This document shows, in pieces, positions 27,322 to 36,130 of a stretch of DNA of 64,000 nt; position 1 is the first letter of the stretch, and every line of letters begins with the position of its first letter. A model generated the notes under the pieces. It was not told the DNA's origin. It made no database searches and saw nothing but the letters and a program-made list of their open reading frames with translations. The stretch lies in the NCBI RefSeq assembly GCF_000973105.1, contig NC_015844.1:186001-250000 (forward strand), read 5' to 3'. The DNA is from Zobellia galactanivorans (GTDB taxonomy: Bacteria; Bacteroidota; Bacteroidia; Flavobacteriales; Flavobacteriaceae). A program made the position numbers and the translations under genes.

Positions 27322-29040
27322 ATGCAGATTAAAGAATCGCCCGAACTCTATGATGTTATCATCGTTGGTTCGGGAGCGGGTGGCGGTATGGCCACCAAGC
27401 AACTGGCCGATGCGGGCCTCAAGGTTGCGGTGGTCGAGGCGGGCCCCTTTTTCGACCCGGCCGATCCGAAGACCATGACCCAATTGAAGAACCCCTACGA
27501 TTCCCCCAGGCGGGGCGCCGGCACGGACCGTGCCTTCGGGGAGTTCGACATGTCCTATGGCGATTGGCACGTTGACGGCGAACCCTACACCCATGCCGAG
27601 GGCACGACCTTCAAATGGTGGCGTTCGCGCATGCTCGGTGGCCGTACCAACCACTGGGGCCGTATATCGCTGCGTTTCGGGCCGAAGGATTTCAAGGGCA
27701 AGACGCGCGATGGTCATGGTGAGGACTGGCCCATCGGTTACGATGACGTAAAACCGTACTACGACAAGGTCGACAAACTGATCGGGGTCTTCGGCACCAA
27801 CGAGGGACTGGAGAACGATCCCGACGGTTTTTTCCTGCCTCCCCCAAAGCCTAGGCTCCACGAGCTTTTTTATATAAAGGGCGCCAAGAAATCGGGCATT
27901 CCCGTGATCCCCGGCCGGCTATCGATGCTTACCAAGCGCATCAACAACGAACGCGGGGTCTGCTTTTACTGCGGGCAGTGCAACCGCTCCTGTTCCATAT
28001 ATGCCGATTTCTCGGCCGGGAGCTGCCTTATCTTCCCAGCACAGAAGAACGGCGGACAGGTAAAGCTGTACGTCAACGCCATGGTACGCGAGGTCACCAC
28101 CGATGAGGAGGGAAGGGCCACCGGGGTATCGTACATCGACAAGGAGGACAGGAAGGAATACAAGCTAAGGGGAAAGATCGTCGTATTGGCGGCCTCCGCC
28201 TGTAGCTCGGCGCGGATCCTTCTCAACAGCAAGAGCAAGCAGCACCCCAACGGACTGGGCAACAGCAGCAACCTGGTGGGAAGGTACCTGCACGACTCGA
28301 CGGGCAGTAGCGGCGCGGCGTTCGTCCCGGGCCTCATGGACCGCGACGTGTCCTATAACGAGGACGGGGTCGGCGGCATGCACGTTTACTCGCCCTGGTG
28401 GGGCGACAACAACAAACTGGACTTCCCCCGCGGCTACCACATCGAGGTATGGGGGGGCATGGGCCAGCCCAACTACGGCTTCGGCTTCGACCAGGACAAT
28501 TTCAACAAGCTCATGGGCCTGCCCACGGGCGGCTACGGCGACAAGCTCAGGGACGAGGTCAAAAGGTACTATGGCGCCGTAGTGGGCTTCGGCGGAAGGG
28601 GCGAGGGCCTCGCGGTAAAGGACAACTATTGCGAGATCGATCCCACCACGGTCGACGATTACGGTATCCCCGTACTGAAGTTCAACTATAAGTGGTCCGA
28701 TATCGAAGTGCGCCAGGCCAAGCACATGCAGGATACCTTCGAGGAGATCACCCACAACATGGGCGGTATCTATCTCAACAAACCCGGCAAGGACAGGGAC
28801 TATGGCCTCCATGCCCCGGGCGAGATCATCCACGAGGTGGGCACCACGCGTATGGGCGACGACCCCAGGACCTCGGTGACCAACAGGTTCAACCAACTCC
28901 ACGACGTCGACAATGTCTTTATCGTCGATGCGGGGCCCTTTGTATCACAGGCCGACAAGAACTGTACATGGACCATTTTGGCCCTGTCGTGGAGGGCATC
29001 GGATTATATCATCGAACAGATCAAAAAACAAAACCTATAG
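27322..29040 (+). CDS. GMC-family FAD-dependent oxidoreductase (dehydrogenase catalytic subunit)
   Basis: A 572-residue glucose-methanol-choline oxidoreductase. The FAD loop 'DVIIVGSGAGGGMATKQL' begins at residue 11; the ATG at 27322 is preferred over a TTG 54 nt upstream. A cysteine cluster at 214-224 ('CFYCGQCNRSC', C-x2-C-x2-C-x3-C) could hold an iron-sulfur cluster, as in three-subunit FAD sugar dehydrogenases. The C-terminal active-site segment 'IHEVGTTRMGDDPR' and 'DAGPFVSQADKNCTWTI' are present. There is no Tat signal; its partner gene, 6 nt downstream, carries one, so piggy-back export is plausible. DNA and codons are strikingly GC-rich compared with both neighbours, a possible sign of transfer or of strong codon selection. 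The substrate, probably a sugar or sugar acid, is unknown. Confidence 0.9.
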   Translation: MQIKESPELYDVIIVGSGAGGGMATKQLADAGLKVAVVEAGPFFDPADPKTMTQLKNPYDSPRRGAGTDRAFGEFDMSYGDWHVDGEPYTHAEGTTFKWWRSRMLGGRTNHWGRISLRFGPKDFKGKTRDGHGEDWPIGYDDVKPYYDKVDKLIGVFGTNEGLENDPDGFFLPPPKPRLHELFYIKGAKKSGIPVIPGRLSMLTKRINNERGVCFYCGQCNRSCSIYADFSAGSCLIFPAQKNGGQVKLYVNAMVREVTTDEEGRATGVSYIDKEDRKEYKLRGKIVVLAASACSSARILLNSKSKQHPNGLGNSSNLVGRYLHDSTGSSGAAFVPGLMDRDVSYNEDGVGGMHVYSPWWGDNNKLDFPRGYHIEVWGGMGQPNYGFGFDQDNFNKLMGLPTGGYGDKLRDEVKRYYGAVVGFGGRGEGLAVKDNYCEIDPTTVDDYGIPVLKFNYKWSDIEVRQAKHMQDTFEEITHNMGGIYLNKPGKDRDYGLHAPGEIIHEVGTTRMGDDPRTSVTNRFNQLHDVDNVFIVDAGPFVSQADKNCTWTILALSWRASDYIIEQIKKQNL

Positions 29041-29046
29041 CCTAAG

Positions 29047-29766
29047 ATGGACAGAAGAAAGAGTATACAGACCATGATCCTAGGTGCGGGGGCTTCCGCA
29101 CTTGCCTTCCACGGATGTAAGGGCGAAGGGGACGGGAAGACGGAAGTGGCCGTTCAGGAAGCAGCGCAGCCCCATTATTTCGGGCGTACGCCCAAGGAAC
29201 TCGAGCGTATCGAAAAGCTCAATGCCGAGCGCTTGTTCAACGAACACGAAATGGAGACCATCGCCGTGCTCAGCACGGTGATCCTTCCCCCCAAGGAACC
29301 CTTTGGAGGGCCCTTGGAGGCCGATGTGCCCGAATTCATAGAGTTTATCGGAAAGGACATGCCCGATATGCAGAACACCCTTTTGGGGGGACTGATGTGG
29401 CTCGACCACCGGAGCAATACCGAATTCGGGACCGAGTTCAAGACGGCCACCCTCGAACAGCAGAAACAGATCCTCGATACCATCTGTTATCAGGATATGG
29501 ACGTCCCCCTGGACGAACAGCCCTTGGAGATACAGTTCTTCGCCCTTATGCGGAACCTGGTGGTCACCGGGTATTACACCTCCAAGGTAGGTATAGCCGA
29601 CCTGGGCTACAAGGGGAACTCGCCCAACGTTTGGGACGGGGTGCCCGACGAGGTGCTCAAGAAGCACGGCGTGGAATACGATCCCGAATGGATCGCCAAA
29701 TGTGTCGACCAAAGCAAAAGGAACGACATTGCCGAATGGGACGAAAATGGAAATCTTTTGACATAA
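29047..29766 (+). CDS. Gluconate 2-dehydrogenase subunit 3-like protein
   Basis: A 239-residue partner of the GMC enzyme. It starts with a twin-arginine type signal ('MDRRKSIQTMILGAGASAL') ending in Cys24, a possible Tat lipoprotein. The mature part resembles the small 'subunit 3' of gluconate 2-dehydrogenase ('METIAVLSTVILPPKEPFGG', 'FFALMRNLVVTGYYTSKVG'), thought to help export and fold the flavoprotein. Like the GMC gene it is very GC-rich. Its last 32 codons plus stop are duplicated 20 kb away (49763 onward), see the repeat entries. A dedicated cytochrome third subunit is missing beside it; the haem proteins at 14205-20089 are the nearest electron-acceptor candidates, which is speculation. 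Confidence 0.88.
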   Translation: MDRRKSIQTMILGAGASALAFHGCKGEGDGKTEVAVQEAAQPHYFGRTPKELERIEKLNAERLFNEHEMETIAVLSTVILPPKEPFGGPLEADVPEFIEFIGKDMPDMQNTLLGGLMWLDHRSNTEFGTEFKTATLEQQKQILDTICYQDMDVPLDEQPLEIQFFALMRNLVVTGYYTSKVGIADLGYKGNSPNVWDGVPDEVLKKHGVEYDPEWIAKCVDQSKRNDIAEWDENGNLLT

Positions 29767-29827
29767 ACCATAATAACAGAAACCGATTTACCCTATTAAG
29801 TAAAAAAGCCCCCAATTTGGGGGCTTT
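29667..29827 (+). repeat. 161-bp direct repeat, left copy (3' end of subunit-3 gene plus terminator)
   Basis: This segment covers the last 32 codons and stop of the subunit-3 gene, the 38 nt after it, and the whole bidirectional terminator. It is repeated at 49763-49923 in the same orientation with a single mismatch (A at 29815, C at 49911). Immediately outside the segment on both sides the two loci do not match. The copies are exactly 20,096 nt apart and enclose the utilisation island. Near-identity implies a recent duplication or ongoing gene conversion. Confidence 0.97.
29805..29827. terminator. Bidirectional terminator between subunit-3 gene and GH117
   Basis: Ten-base arms AAAGCCCCCA and TGGGGGCTTT with a 3-nt loop. 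On the minus strand the stem is followed by six T's, so it should end the leftward GH117 transcript well; on the plus strand it has only three T's. It lies 39 nt after the subunit-3 stop and 37 nt after the GH117 stop. Confidence 0.85.
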
Positions 29828-29863
29828 CCCATTTCATGGGATAGTCTTGCATTTACACAAGTT

Positions 29864-31075
29864 TCAATCCTTTTCCATTTTGTATTCTAAAACTTTTTCA
29901 TATTCACGGTTAATACTATCTCCCTTTTGAATGCTCAAATCACAATCAAAACGTCTTAAGTAGTTCCATTTTCCTAATACATGGCTCAACCCCCAAGTAA
30001 TACCTTGACCAGGTTGGCTATCGGTATCAACAAAATTCCCGACACGATATGTACCACCTGCTTCGGGCTTTTCTAAACCATGTTTTACAGGATAAAAATT
30101 TATACCATCTTCCGCATATTGGATGCTGTTCGCCTCAGGTCCTTCACTAAGAAATGCACATACCCCCTTTCGGTAGGGCCAGACAATGCATTCATGCCCT
30201 CCTATTAAGACTGGATTATATACTGACTTCTTATAAGGTCCTTCCGGTTTGTCGGCTATGGCTACACCGATGACGGCATTTGGCATATCGGCGTATTCTT
30301 TCGTAAAGACCCCATCGGAAATATTTGGCTTCCATGGAACGCGACCGGCACTTTTATAGTAAAGCCAATACTTTCCTTCTCGTACGACTAAAGTGGGATC
30401 GTGCACTACTTCGCCGTCCCATGAATCTTCTGGCCCCACTTCAAGAATTGGTTTCTCCCAACGATGCCAAGGTCCGGTCGGTGAATCGGACCATGACATT
30501 CCTATTTTATTCTTATTGAAGTCACCACCGTCAAATTTACCACCGTTCCATCTCGCTTCTTTTAAACTACCGGCGGCTTGATAAAAAAGATAATATTTAT
30601 TATTGGCAACCAGTATGTCGGGCGTAAATACACTTCGCGCATCAAAGCTCCCTTTGGGGCCCCTATCTACGGCTACCCCTTGTTCTTTCCAGTTGTACCC
30701 GTCTTTTGATGTTGCATAATATATGCTTGCCATATCCCAATGAAACGCCCGCAAGCTATCATTTGCAGCTTTGGGTCCAACTACGGGAACATTACTCGGC
30801 GGTCTTGTATACCATACATAATAAACACCTTCAATCTTAATTATACTAGATGGATCACGTCTTGTAACTCCCTCTTCATAACCAATACCTTTAATGTCAG
30901 AAAAACTAAACTTGGTATTGAACTCATTATATTTATCGAATCTCAATTTACTTGCCCTAAAACGTTTGTAAGCGGCACTTTCCTGTTTTCTCTGGGAATA
31001 ACAAGAAGCCCCCCCTATAAATAAAAGGAAGACTAAAACTTTTATATTTATTCTTTTTATGGCATTTTTTCTCAT
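29864..31075 (-). CDS. GH117-family glycosidase, lipoprotein (island copy)
   Basis: A 403-residue five-bladed beta-propeller of family GH117, whose known members release 3,6-anhydro-L-galactose from neoagaro-oligosaccharides. It has a lipoprotein signal (Cys25). Residues matching the described active site are present: Asp74 in 'VTRRDPSSI', Asp226 in 'VVHDPTLVV', and His294-Glu295 in 'IGGHECIVWP'. An N-terminal helical arm with 'YKRFRASKLRFDKYNEF' resembles the dimerisation arm of the family. It ends the leftward island operon, 121 nt after the lyase-like gene. Being in a uronate-processing operon, its target may not be agar; the divergent paralog at 58031 sits with a sulfatase instead. GH43-like propellers are the main alternative, less likely. 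Confidence 0.85.
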   Translation of the reverse strand: MRKNAIKRINIKVLVFLLFIGGASCYSQRKQESAAYKRFRASKLRFDKYNEFNTKFSFSDIKGIGYEEGVTRRDPSSIIKIEGVYYVWYTRPPSNVPVVGPKAANDSLRAFHWDMASIYYATSKDGYNWKEQGVAVDRGPKGSFDARSVFTPDILVANNKYYLFYQAAGSLKEARWNGGKFDGGDFNKNKIGMSWSDSPTGPWHRWEKPILEVGPEDSWDGEVVHDPTLVVREGKYWLYYKSAGRVPWKPNISDGVFTKEYADMPNAVIGVAIADKPEGPYKKSVYNPVLIGGHECIVWPYRKGVCAFLSEGPEANSIQYAEDGINFYPVKHGLEKPEAGGTYRVGNFVDTDSQPGQGITWGLSHVLGKWNYLRRFDCDLSIQKGDSINREYEKVLEYKMEKD

Positions 31076-31196
31076 GTATTAAAAAATTACTGATTGGTTT
31101 CTAATTTCTTAAAGTAAAACTAGTTCATTTATAAATAAGTAGACAAAGAATACGTTTATTGATTGTGCTCAAATAGTCGTATAAAAACAGCTACCA

Positions 31197-33137
31197 TTAA
31201 TCGAATACAGCAGTTGATTCCAAACTGTATCGAATTTTATCTGCGGTAAAATCAAAATAAACACCTTCCGCAATACCGTTGACGTATTCAATAGGTGTCC
31301 CTGTTCGCTTGAGTTGGCCATTTACATTGTTCAACACGCTAAATTTGATTGCTTTCTCTTTTAAACCTATAGAAACTTCGGATTGATTCAATTCGATTTT
31401 TGTATTGTTTTCGCCATCGAAAACAAGCATGGGCCAAGTAATTCGTTTCTCGGCTTCAATCCCCTTAAATTCATTGTTTACGGTTACTTTACCTTTTTCA
31501 ATTGTAATCGTTTCTATTGATTTCTTTTGGTCACCTAGGTTATACGTCACCTTAAATTTCACTAAATCTTGTCTCTCTTTAATAATTTCAACCTCTGGGG
31601 TAATAGCTTGCTGTTTGGCCAATGACTCCCATGATCCATCTTTTGTTCTCCAAGACGGCCCTGTAGCCATATAGGTTCCTTCTCCGCTGAAATAGGGGGC
31701 CAATCCGTTCGATGGGCCCAATTGGGGGTTGCCATCCTTGAGATGAACTCGAACAATACCCGTTGGGTTGTACATATTATCACCTTCGGTTTCGTATTCC
31801 AAATATGTACCACTTGCATTGGCAATTATTTTGTGGAAGGGTTTTAATATGGGTAATACAAAACCTCCAATATCTGCGGGTGATGGCAATTCTTCAATTT
31901 CATCATTGGAAAACTGCCATGCTTGTGCCAACATTGATGTTGCCAACATATTATAACATGTATGCATCGAATACTTCTCGTATCCATGTCTTTTTTCTAT
32001 GGGAAATCTGTTTTTGACAATAAATCCCGAACCATCCATACGAATCCATTTTTTTATGGATTCCAGAGATAGGGACGCTGCTCGTTTAAAGGCACCAGCC
32101 TCGCTTACCCTTCCACTTTTTGCGTATGCAGAAGCATATATCTCAAACAGGACGCATTGCTCGGCTTCGTTCCAAATATGGTGACTGCTTCGGTAACCTG
32201 TCGGAAGTTCTCCAAATGGAGATTGCATAAATAACGAAGTCCAAGCTCCCTTCCATAAATTATCCCGCATTTTTACGGCATGTTTTCCCTTGTATCCCAA
32301 TTGAAGCATTCCCGAAAGATAATGTCTTGGAAAAAGGTCATACGGTAACGGATTACCATGCTCGTTATACATACCCAGTTCGGTAAAATTATTCAACTGG
32401 ATACCCAACATTTTTTCAACATAATCGGTATTGGTAAAACCATTTATATTTCTTAAAAATTCGCCTGAGGTATGGACAAGAACCCAATTATTTCCTTCGG
32501 ACTTGTCATAGGTTGCATATAATTTTTCAATCTTTATGGAATTTATTTTCCGATCCCACTCTGCCAGACGCTCTTTGCTGGCATAGGGTTTGAACAAGCT
32601 ATAGGCCATCATAACCGGCCACGTATAAAAATCGCCATGATTTCCATTTACCGTGGCATTAACCATATCAACTAAAGCAATGTCTAGGGCTTTCATTCCC
32701 CGTTCCGCAAGCAGATCGTTCTTTTGGATATAAGAAGAGGCAACAAGGGCCGATACACTATGGGCAAAACAGGGAGTACTATAATATTTCTCCGTTTTTT
32801 CTACAGGATCAATAATACGTCCATTGCTATCTTGATACTTTAGCATGGCCCGAACTTGTTTCTCAATAACTTTCAAATAATCTTCTTTCTTATTGGCACT
32901 TGGCTTAAAATCAGTAGTTAACACCTGATTTGACAAAAAAGTATTTATTTGATTTGCCATGGGATGTGCGCCCATTTTTAAGGAATTCCCTTTAAGAATA
33001 TTTGGAGGCAGCAAAAAGGTGTCTTTTTCTGTCAAAAACTGTTTTTTTTCTGAAAGCATAGCTTTTTTATCATCTTGTTTACACCCAATACCCATCAAAA
33101 CGATCGTCAATGTTATACATATGCCTGTTTTTTTCAT
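31197..33137 (-). CDS. Putative alpha/alpha-barrel polysaccharide lyase or hydrolase, lipoprotein
   Basis: A 646-residue lipoprotein (Cys19) that I cannot place in a named family. Residues about 80-410 are helix-rich with repeated aromatic/His patches ('NGNHGDFYTWPVMMAYS', 'NNWVLVHTSGEFLRN', 'YDLFPRHYLSGML', 'SSHHIWNEAEQCVLFE', 'YSMHTCYNMLATSMLAQAW'), as in alpha/alpha-toroid lyases. Residues about 430-646 look like beta-sandwich. Several His and Tyr residues could serve as lyase base and acid. Its operon also encodes GH105/88, KduI and a KduD-like enzyme, which act on the unsaturated uronates that lyases produce, so a uronate lyase is the best guess. A uronidase of the GH154 kind is an alternative. 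Confidence 0.7.
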   Translation of the reverse strand: MKKTGICITLTIVLMGIGCKQDDKKAMLSEKKQFLTEKDTFLLPPNILKGNSLKMGAHPMANQINTFLSNQVLTTDFKPSANKKEDYLKVIEKQVRAMLKYQDSNGRIIDPVEKTEKYYSTPCFAHSVSALVASSYIQKNDLLAERGMKALDIALVDMVNATVNGNHGDFYTWPVMMAYSLFKPYASKERLAEWDRKINSIKIEKLYATYDKSEGNNWVLVHTSGEFLRNINGFTNTDYVEKMLGIQLNNFTELGMYNEHGNPLPYDLFPRHYLSGMLQLGYKGKHAVKMRDNLWKGAWTSLFMQSPFGELPTGYRSSHHIWNEAEQCVLFEIYASAYAKSGRVSEAGAFKRAASLSLESIKKWIRMDGSGFIVKNRFPIEKRHGYEKYSMHTCYNMLATSMLAQAWQFSNDEIEELPSPADIGGFVLPILKPFHKIIANASGTYLEYETEGDNMYNPTGIVRVHLKDGNPQLGPSNGLAPYFSGEGTYMATGPSWRTKDGSWESLAKQQAITPEVEIIKERQDLVKFKVTYNLGDQKKSIETITIEKGKVTVNNEFKGIEAEKRITWPMLVFDGENNTKIELNQSEVSIGLKEKAIKFSVLNNVNGQLKRTGTPIEYVNGIAEGVYFDFTADKIRYSLESTAVFD

Positions 33138-33195
33138 TTTAAATGTTTTAAAAAGTTGAACCTGCCCAATGACGGACGCAATTATAATTCTTGAA

Positions 33196-34449
33196 TCAGA
33201 TACCTATAGGTTTTATTTCTTTAATGAATACTCTTAGAATAAGCCAATTCAGCATATAGACCGAAGAAGCTACCATAAAAATGAGAAAATAACTTCCGGT
33301 ACTCTCTAACAATACTCCTACAAAAGCAGCGGACAATGCCCCTCCAATCGCACCCGTGAAGCCGCTTAGTCCCATCATTGAACCTACGGCATTCTTCGGG
33401 TACACGTCGGAAACAATAGTGAATATATTGGATGCCCACCCTTGGTGGCCTGCAGCCGCTAGTGATATGAAGACTACGGCTACCCATAGGTTTGCTATTT
33501 GCGAAACCAGCATTACGGGCAAAACCAATAGGGCACATATAAAAATTGTAGTCTTACGTGCATAATTGACACTCTTTCCATTCTTTATAAAGTTAGATGA
33601 CAACCATCCGCCACCTATACCTCCTATACTCGAAACAGCGTAAATAACAATCAAAGGCAGTACAACATCCTTAAGATTTACACCGTGGGTTTTACTTAAA
33701 AAATCGGGAATCCAGAATAGAAAGAACCACCACACCCAATCTGAAATAAACCTAGTAGTGCAAATGGCATAGGTCTGTTTGTACTTAAAAAGTTCAATCC
33801 ATTTTAGTGATGGCCTATTGTCTTTTTCCTCATTATCCTGATGAATATATGCTAATTCTTCCGGGGTTATTTTAGGGTGTTTTTCTGGAGTAGTATAATA
33901 ATTCAACCAAAAAAAGACCCAAATCAGGCCTAATGCCCCCGTTATGATAAAAGCCCATTGCCAACCAAACGAAAGGGTAATCCATGTTACAACAATTGGC
34001 GCCAATATGGCTCCTACGGTAGAACCGGAATTAAAGAGTCCGGCTGCAAAGGCGCGCTCTTTTTTTGGGAACCATTCAGCTATGCCCTTAACGGCAGCCG
34101 GAAAATTAGCAGCTTCACCAATACCTAGTACAAATCTCGCTGCAGCGAAGCTAACCCCCCCCCTTGCTGCGGCATGTGCCATACCGGCAATACTCCAAAC
34201 CACAATTGCCCAAACGTAACCCAGCCGAGTTCCATGTTTATCTATAAATTTTCCCATTGACAATAGACCAATGGCATACGCAATTTGAAAAGCAGTTACT
34301 ATGTAACCATAATCAGCTTCGCTCCAGTTTAAGTCATCAGCTATAAATGGTTTTAATATTCCAATAATCTGCCTATCTATATAATTGATTGTCGTAGCAA
34401 AAAATATCATAGTCAATATTTTCCATCTAACCCCTTGCTTCCCTTTCAT
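33196..34449 (-). CDS. MFS transporter, hexuronate/galactonate (ACS) type
   Basis: A 417-residue major facilitator with 12 predicted membrane helices. The N-terminal 'FFATTINYIDRQIIGILKPF' and the helix 4 region with 'RFVLGIGEAANFPAAVKGI' followed by 'EWFPKKERAFAAGLFNSGS' are signatures of the anion:cation symporter branch that contains ExuT (hexuronates) and the galactonate transporter. It would bring uronate monomers or short unsaturated fragments into the cytoplasm for KduI and the SDR encoded just upstream (24-nt gap). A run of nine G's lies inside the coding sequence (34155-34163) and could cause phase-variable frameshifting; the frame is intact in this copy. Confidence 0.9.
   Translation of the reverse strand: MKGKQGVRWKILTMIFFATTINYIDRQIIGILKPFIADDLNWSEADYGYIVTAFQIAYAIGLLSMGKFIDKHGTRLGYVWAIVVWSIAGMAHAAARGGVSFAAARFVLGIGEAANFPAAVKGIAEWFPKKERAFAAGLFNSGSTVGAILAPIVVTWITLSFGWQWAFIITGALGLIWVFFWLNYYTTPEKHPKITPEELAYIHQDNEEKDNRPSLKWIELFKYKQTYAICTTRFISDWVWWFFLFWIPDFLSKTHGVNLKDVVLPLIVIYAVSSIGGIGGGWLSSNFIKNGKSVNYARKTTIFICALLVLPVMLVSQIANLWVAVVFISLAAAGHQGWASNIFTIVSDVYPKNAVGSMMGLSGFTGAIGGALSAAFVGVLLESTGSYFLIFMVASSVYMLNWLILRVFIKEIKPIGI
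34155..34163 (-). repeat. G9 tract inside the MFS transporter gene
   Basis: Nine consecutive G's on the coding strand encode part of 'AARGGVSF' about residues 96-103. Mononucleotide runs of this length in coding DNA are classic slippage sites. The present length keeps the transporter in frame. Confidence 0.9.
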
Positions 34450-34473
34450 ATATTACTTTATTTAAGAACTATC

Positions 34474-35274
34474 CTATTTATTCTCCCCTTCTAAATAACC
34501 AAAATTGGCTGTGATACCCCCATCAACATATATGATTTGACCATTTATAAAATCACCCGCTTGTGACGACAACAATAAGGCCGTACCACAGAGGTCTTCT
34601 ACTTCTCCCCATCTATTGGCCGGGGTACGCATCATTATAAGTTTGTTGAACGGATGGTTCTTCGATGCATACGCTTTGGTTTTTGCCGTTTTAATATACC
34701 CTGGACCTATTCCATTTACCTGAATATTGTGCCTGCCCCACTCTACACACATATTCTTTGTTAACATTTTCAAACCTCCTTTAGCCGCGGCGTAGGCAGA
34801 CACTGAATTTCTACCATACTCACTCATCAATGAACAAATGTTTATGATTTTCCCCCCTCCCTTTTCTATCATTTCAGGTACCACACTTTTGGATACCATG
34901 AAGGCGGATATAAGGTTTATATCGATGACTTTACGAAAGTCATCATTGTTCATATCCAATATAGGAGACCGTTTTATTATTCCAGCATTATTTACCAAAA
35001 TATCAATGGTTCCAAAAAACCTCTTAATAGTTTCAAAGGACACCGTTATTTCTTGTTGATCGCTAACATCAAAGGCTATCGTAAATATTTCATATCCTAG
35101 ATTTGCGAACTCATTTTTAACGGAATCAAGTTTATCTTGGTTGCGACCATTGATACAGACCTTTGCTCCTGCTTGAGCTAACGCCAATGCAATTACTTTG
35201 CCTATTCCGTCGGACCCCCCGGTTACTAGGGCATTTTTACCCTCTAATTTGAATGAATTCAATATATGGGCCAT
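34474..35274 (-). CDS. SDR-family oxidoreductase, KduD-like
   Basis: A 266-residue classical short-chain dehydrogenase. The cofactor loop 'TGGSDGIG' (18-25) is followed by 'NNAG' (95-98) and the catalytic Ser148, Tyr161 and Lys165 ('YAAAK'). The closest functional group is 2-deoxy-D-gluconate 3-dehydrogenase/gluconate 5-dehydrogenase. With KduI encoded 3 nt upstream, the likely reaction is reduction of 2,5-diketo-3-deoxygluconate to 2-keto-3-deoxygluconate (KDG) with NAD(P)H. Assignment to that step comes from the pairing; SDR specificity cannot be read from motifs alone. Cytoplasmic, no signal peptide. Confidence 0.85.
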   Translation of the reverse strand: MAHILNSFKLEGKNALVTGGSDGIGKVIALALAQAGAKVCINGRNQDKLDSVKNEFANLGYEIFTIAFDVSDQQEITVSFETIKRFFGTIDILVNNAGIIKRSPILDMNNDDFRKVIDINLISAFMVSKSVVPEMIEKGGGKIINICSLMSEYGRNSVSAYAAAKGGLKMLTKNMCVEWGRHNIQVNGIGPGYIKTAKTKAYASKNHPFNKLIMMRTPANRWGEVEDLCGTALLLSSQAGDFINGQIIYVDGGITANFGYLEGENK

Positions 35275-35277
35275 CTG

Positions 35278-36123
35278 CTATCTTAATTGGTTTGCTTTGA
35301 CCATGTCCATATCGCTAAAGTCAAGATTTTCACCCGCCATGCCCCATACAAAACTGTAGTTGGAGGTGCCGGCAGCCGCATGAATTGACCATGGAGGGGA
35401 AATAACCGCTTGATGGTTACCCATCCAAACATGTCTTGTTTGTTGTGGTTCTCCCATAAAATGACAGATGGCTTCGTCTTGAGGAAGGTCGATATATAGG
35501 TAAACCTCCATTCTACGATTATGGGTATGTGGGGGCATCGTATTCCATATGCTACCTTTCTTTAGTTCTGTTATACCCATTTGCAGCTGACAGGTTTGTA
35601 CGGTTGCCTCTACAATATATTGGACTATGCGCCTTTCATTTGCTTTTTCGGAAGTGCCTAAATCGAGGGTTATCGTATCGGTCGAAGCAATCTTTTTTAT
35701 TGGAAAACCTTGATGTGCAGGTGCAGAATTGATATAAAACATAGCCGGGTTCCCTGGATCTTCACTGCTTAAGTGAATATTCTTTGCTCCCATTCCTATA
35801 TATAAAGCCTCCTTATGTCCTAAACGATACTTATCTTCTCCTACAGTTACTATCCCCTGATTACCTATGTTTAATATCCCTACTTCTCTACGGTCACAAA
35901 AATTTTGAGCTTTTAAAGGTTCTATCGTAGCTAATTCCAATACTTCATCAATAGGCACCGCTCCTCCTGAAATAAATCGATCATAATGTGAGTATATAAG
36001 GGTTATTTTATCTTTTTCAAATAAATTTTTGATTAAAAAATGTTCTCTTAATTCTTCGGTGTCATATGATTTTACGTCGCTCGGGTGCGATGTAAAGCGT
36101 TCTTGATATTCTATATTCGCCAT
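35278..36123 (-). CDS. kduI: 5-dehydro-4-deoxy-D-glucuronate isomerase
   Basis: A 281-residue KduI. It converts 5-keto-4-deoxyuronate, the spontaneous product of an unsaturated uronic acid, to 2,5-diketo-3-deoxygluconate in the cytoplasm. The zinc ligands line up with E. coli KduI at constant offset: His199, His201 and Glu206 in 'PPHTHNRRMEVY', and His248 in 'WSIHAAAG'. The 'HFMGEPQQTRHVWMGNHQAV' segment is family-typical. Length is normal. It is 7 nt after the GH105/88 gene and 3 nt before the SDR, giving the usual order of unsaturated-uronate processing. Its presence is the strongest sign that the island target contains uronic acid. Confidence 0.95.
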   Translation of the reverse strand: MANIEYQERFTSHPSDVKSYDTEELREHFLIKNLFEKDKITLIYSHYDRFISGGAVPIDEVLELATIEPLKAQNFCDRREVGILNIGNQGIVTVGEDKYRLGHKEALYIGMGAKNIHLSSEDPGNPAMFYINSAPAHQGFPIKKIASTDTITLDLGTSEKANERRIVQYIVEATVQTCQLQMGITELKKGSIWNTMPPHTHNRRMEVYLYIDLPQDEAICHFMGEPQQTRHVWMGNHQAVISPPWSIHAAAGTSNYSFVWGMAGENLDFSDMDMVKANQLR

Positions 36124-36130
36124 GCTTGTA

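Noticed and set aside
27271-28902. Long open frames antisense to the GMC dehydrogenase gene (27271-27861, 28165-28902)
   Set aside because: They arise because the gene is GC-rich and therefore poor in stop codons; they have no family motifs, while the plus strand encodes a full GMC enzyme.
29080-29712. 210-codon antisense frame inside the subunit-3 gene
   Set aside because: Same GC-driven shadow effect; the sense frame has the Tat signal and family pattern.
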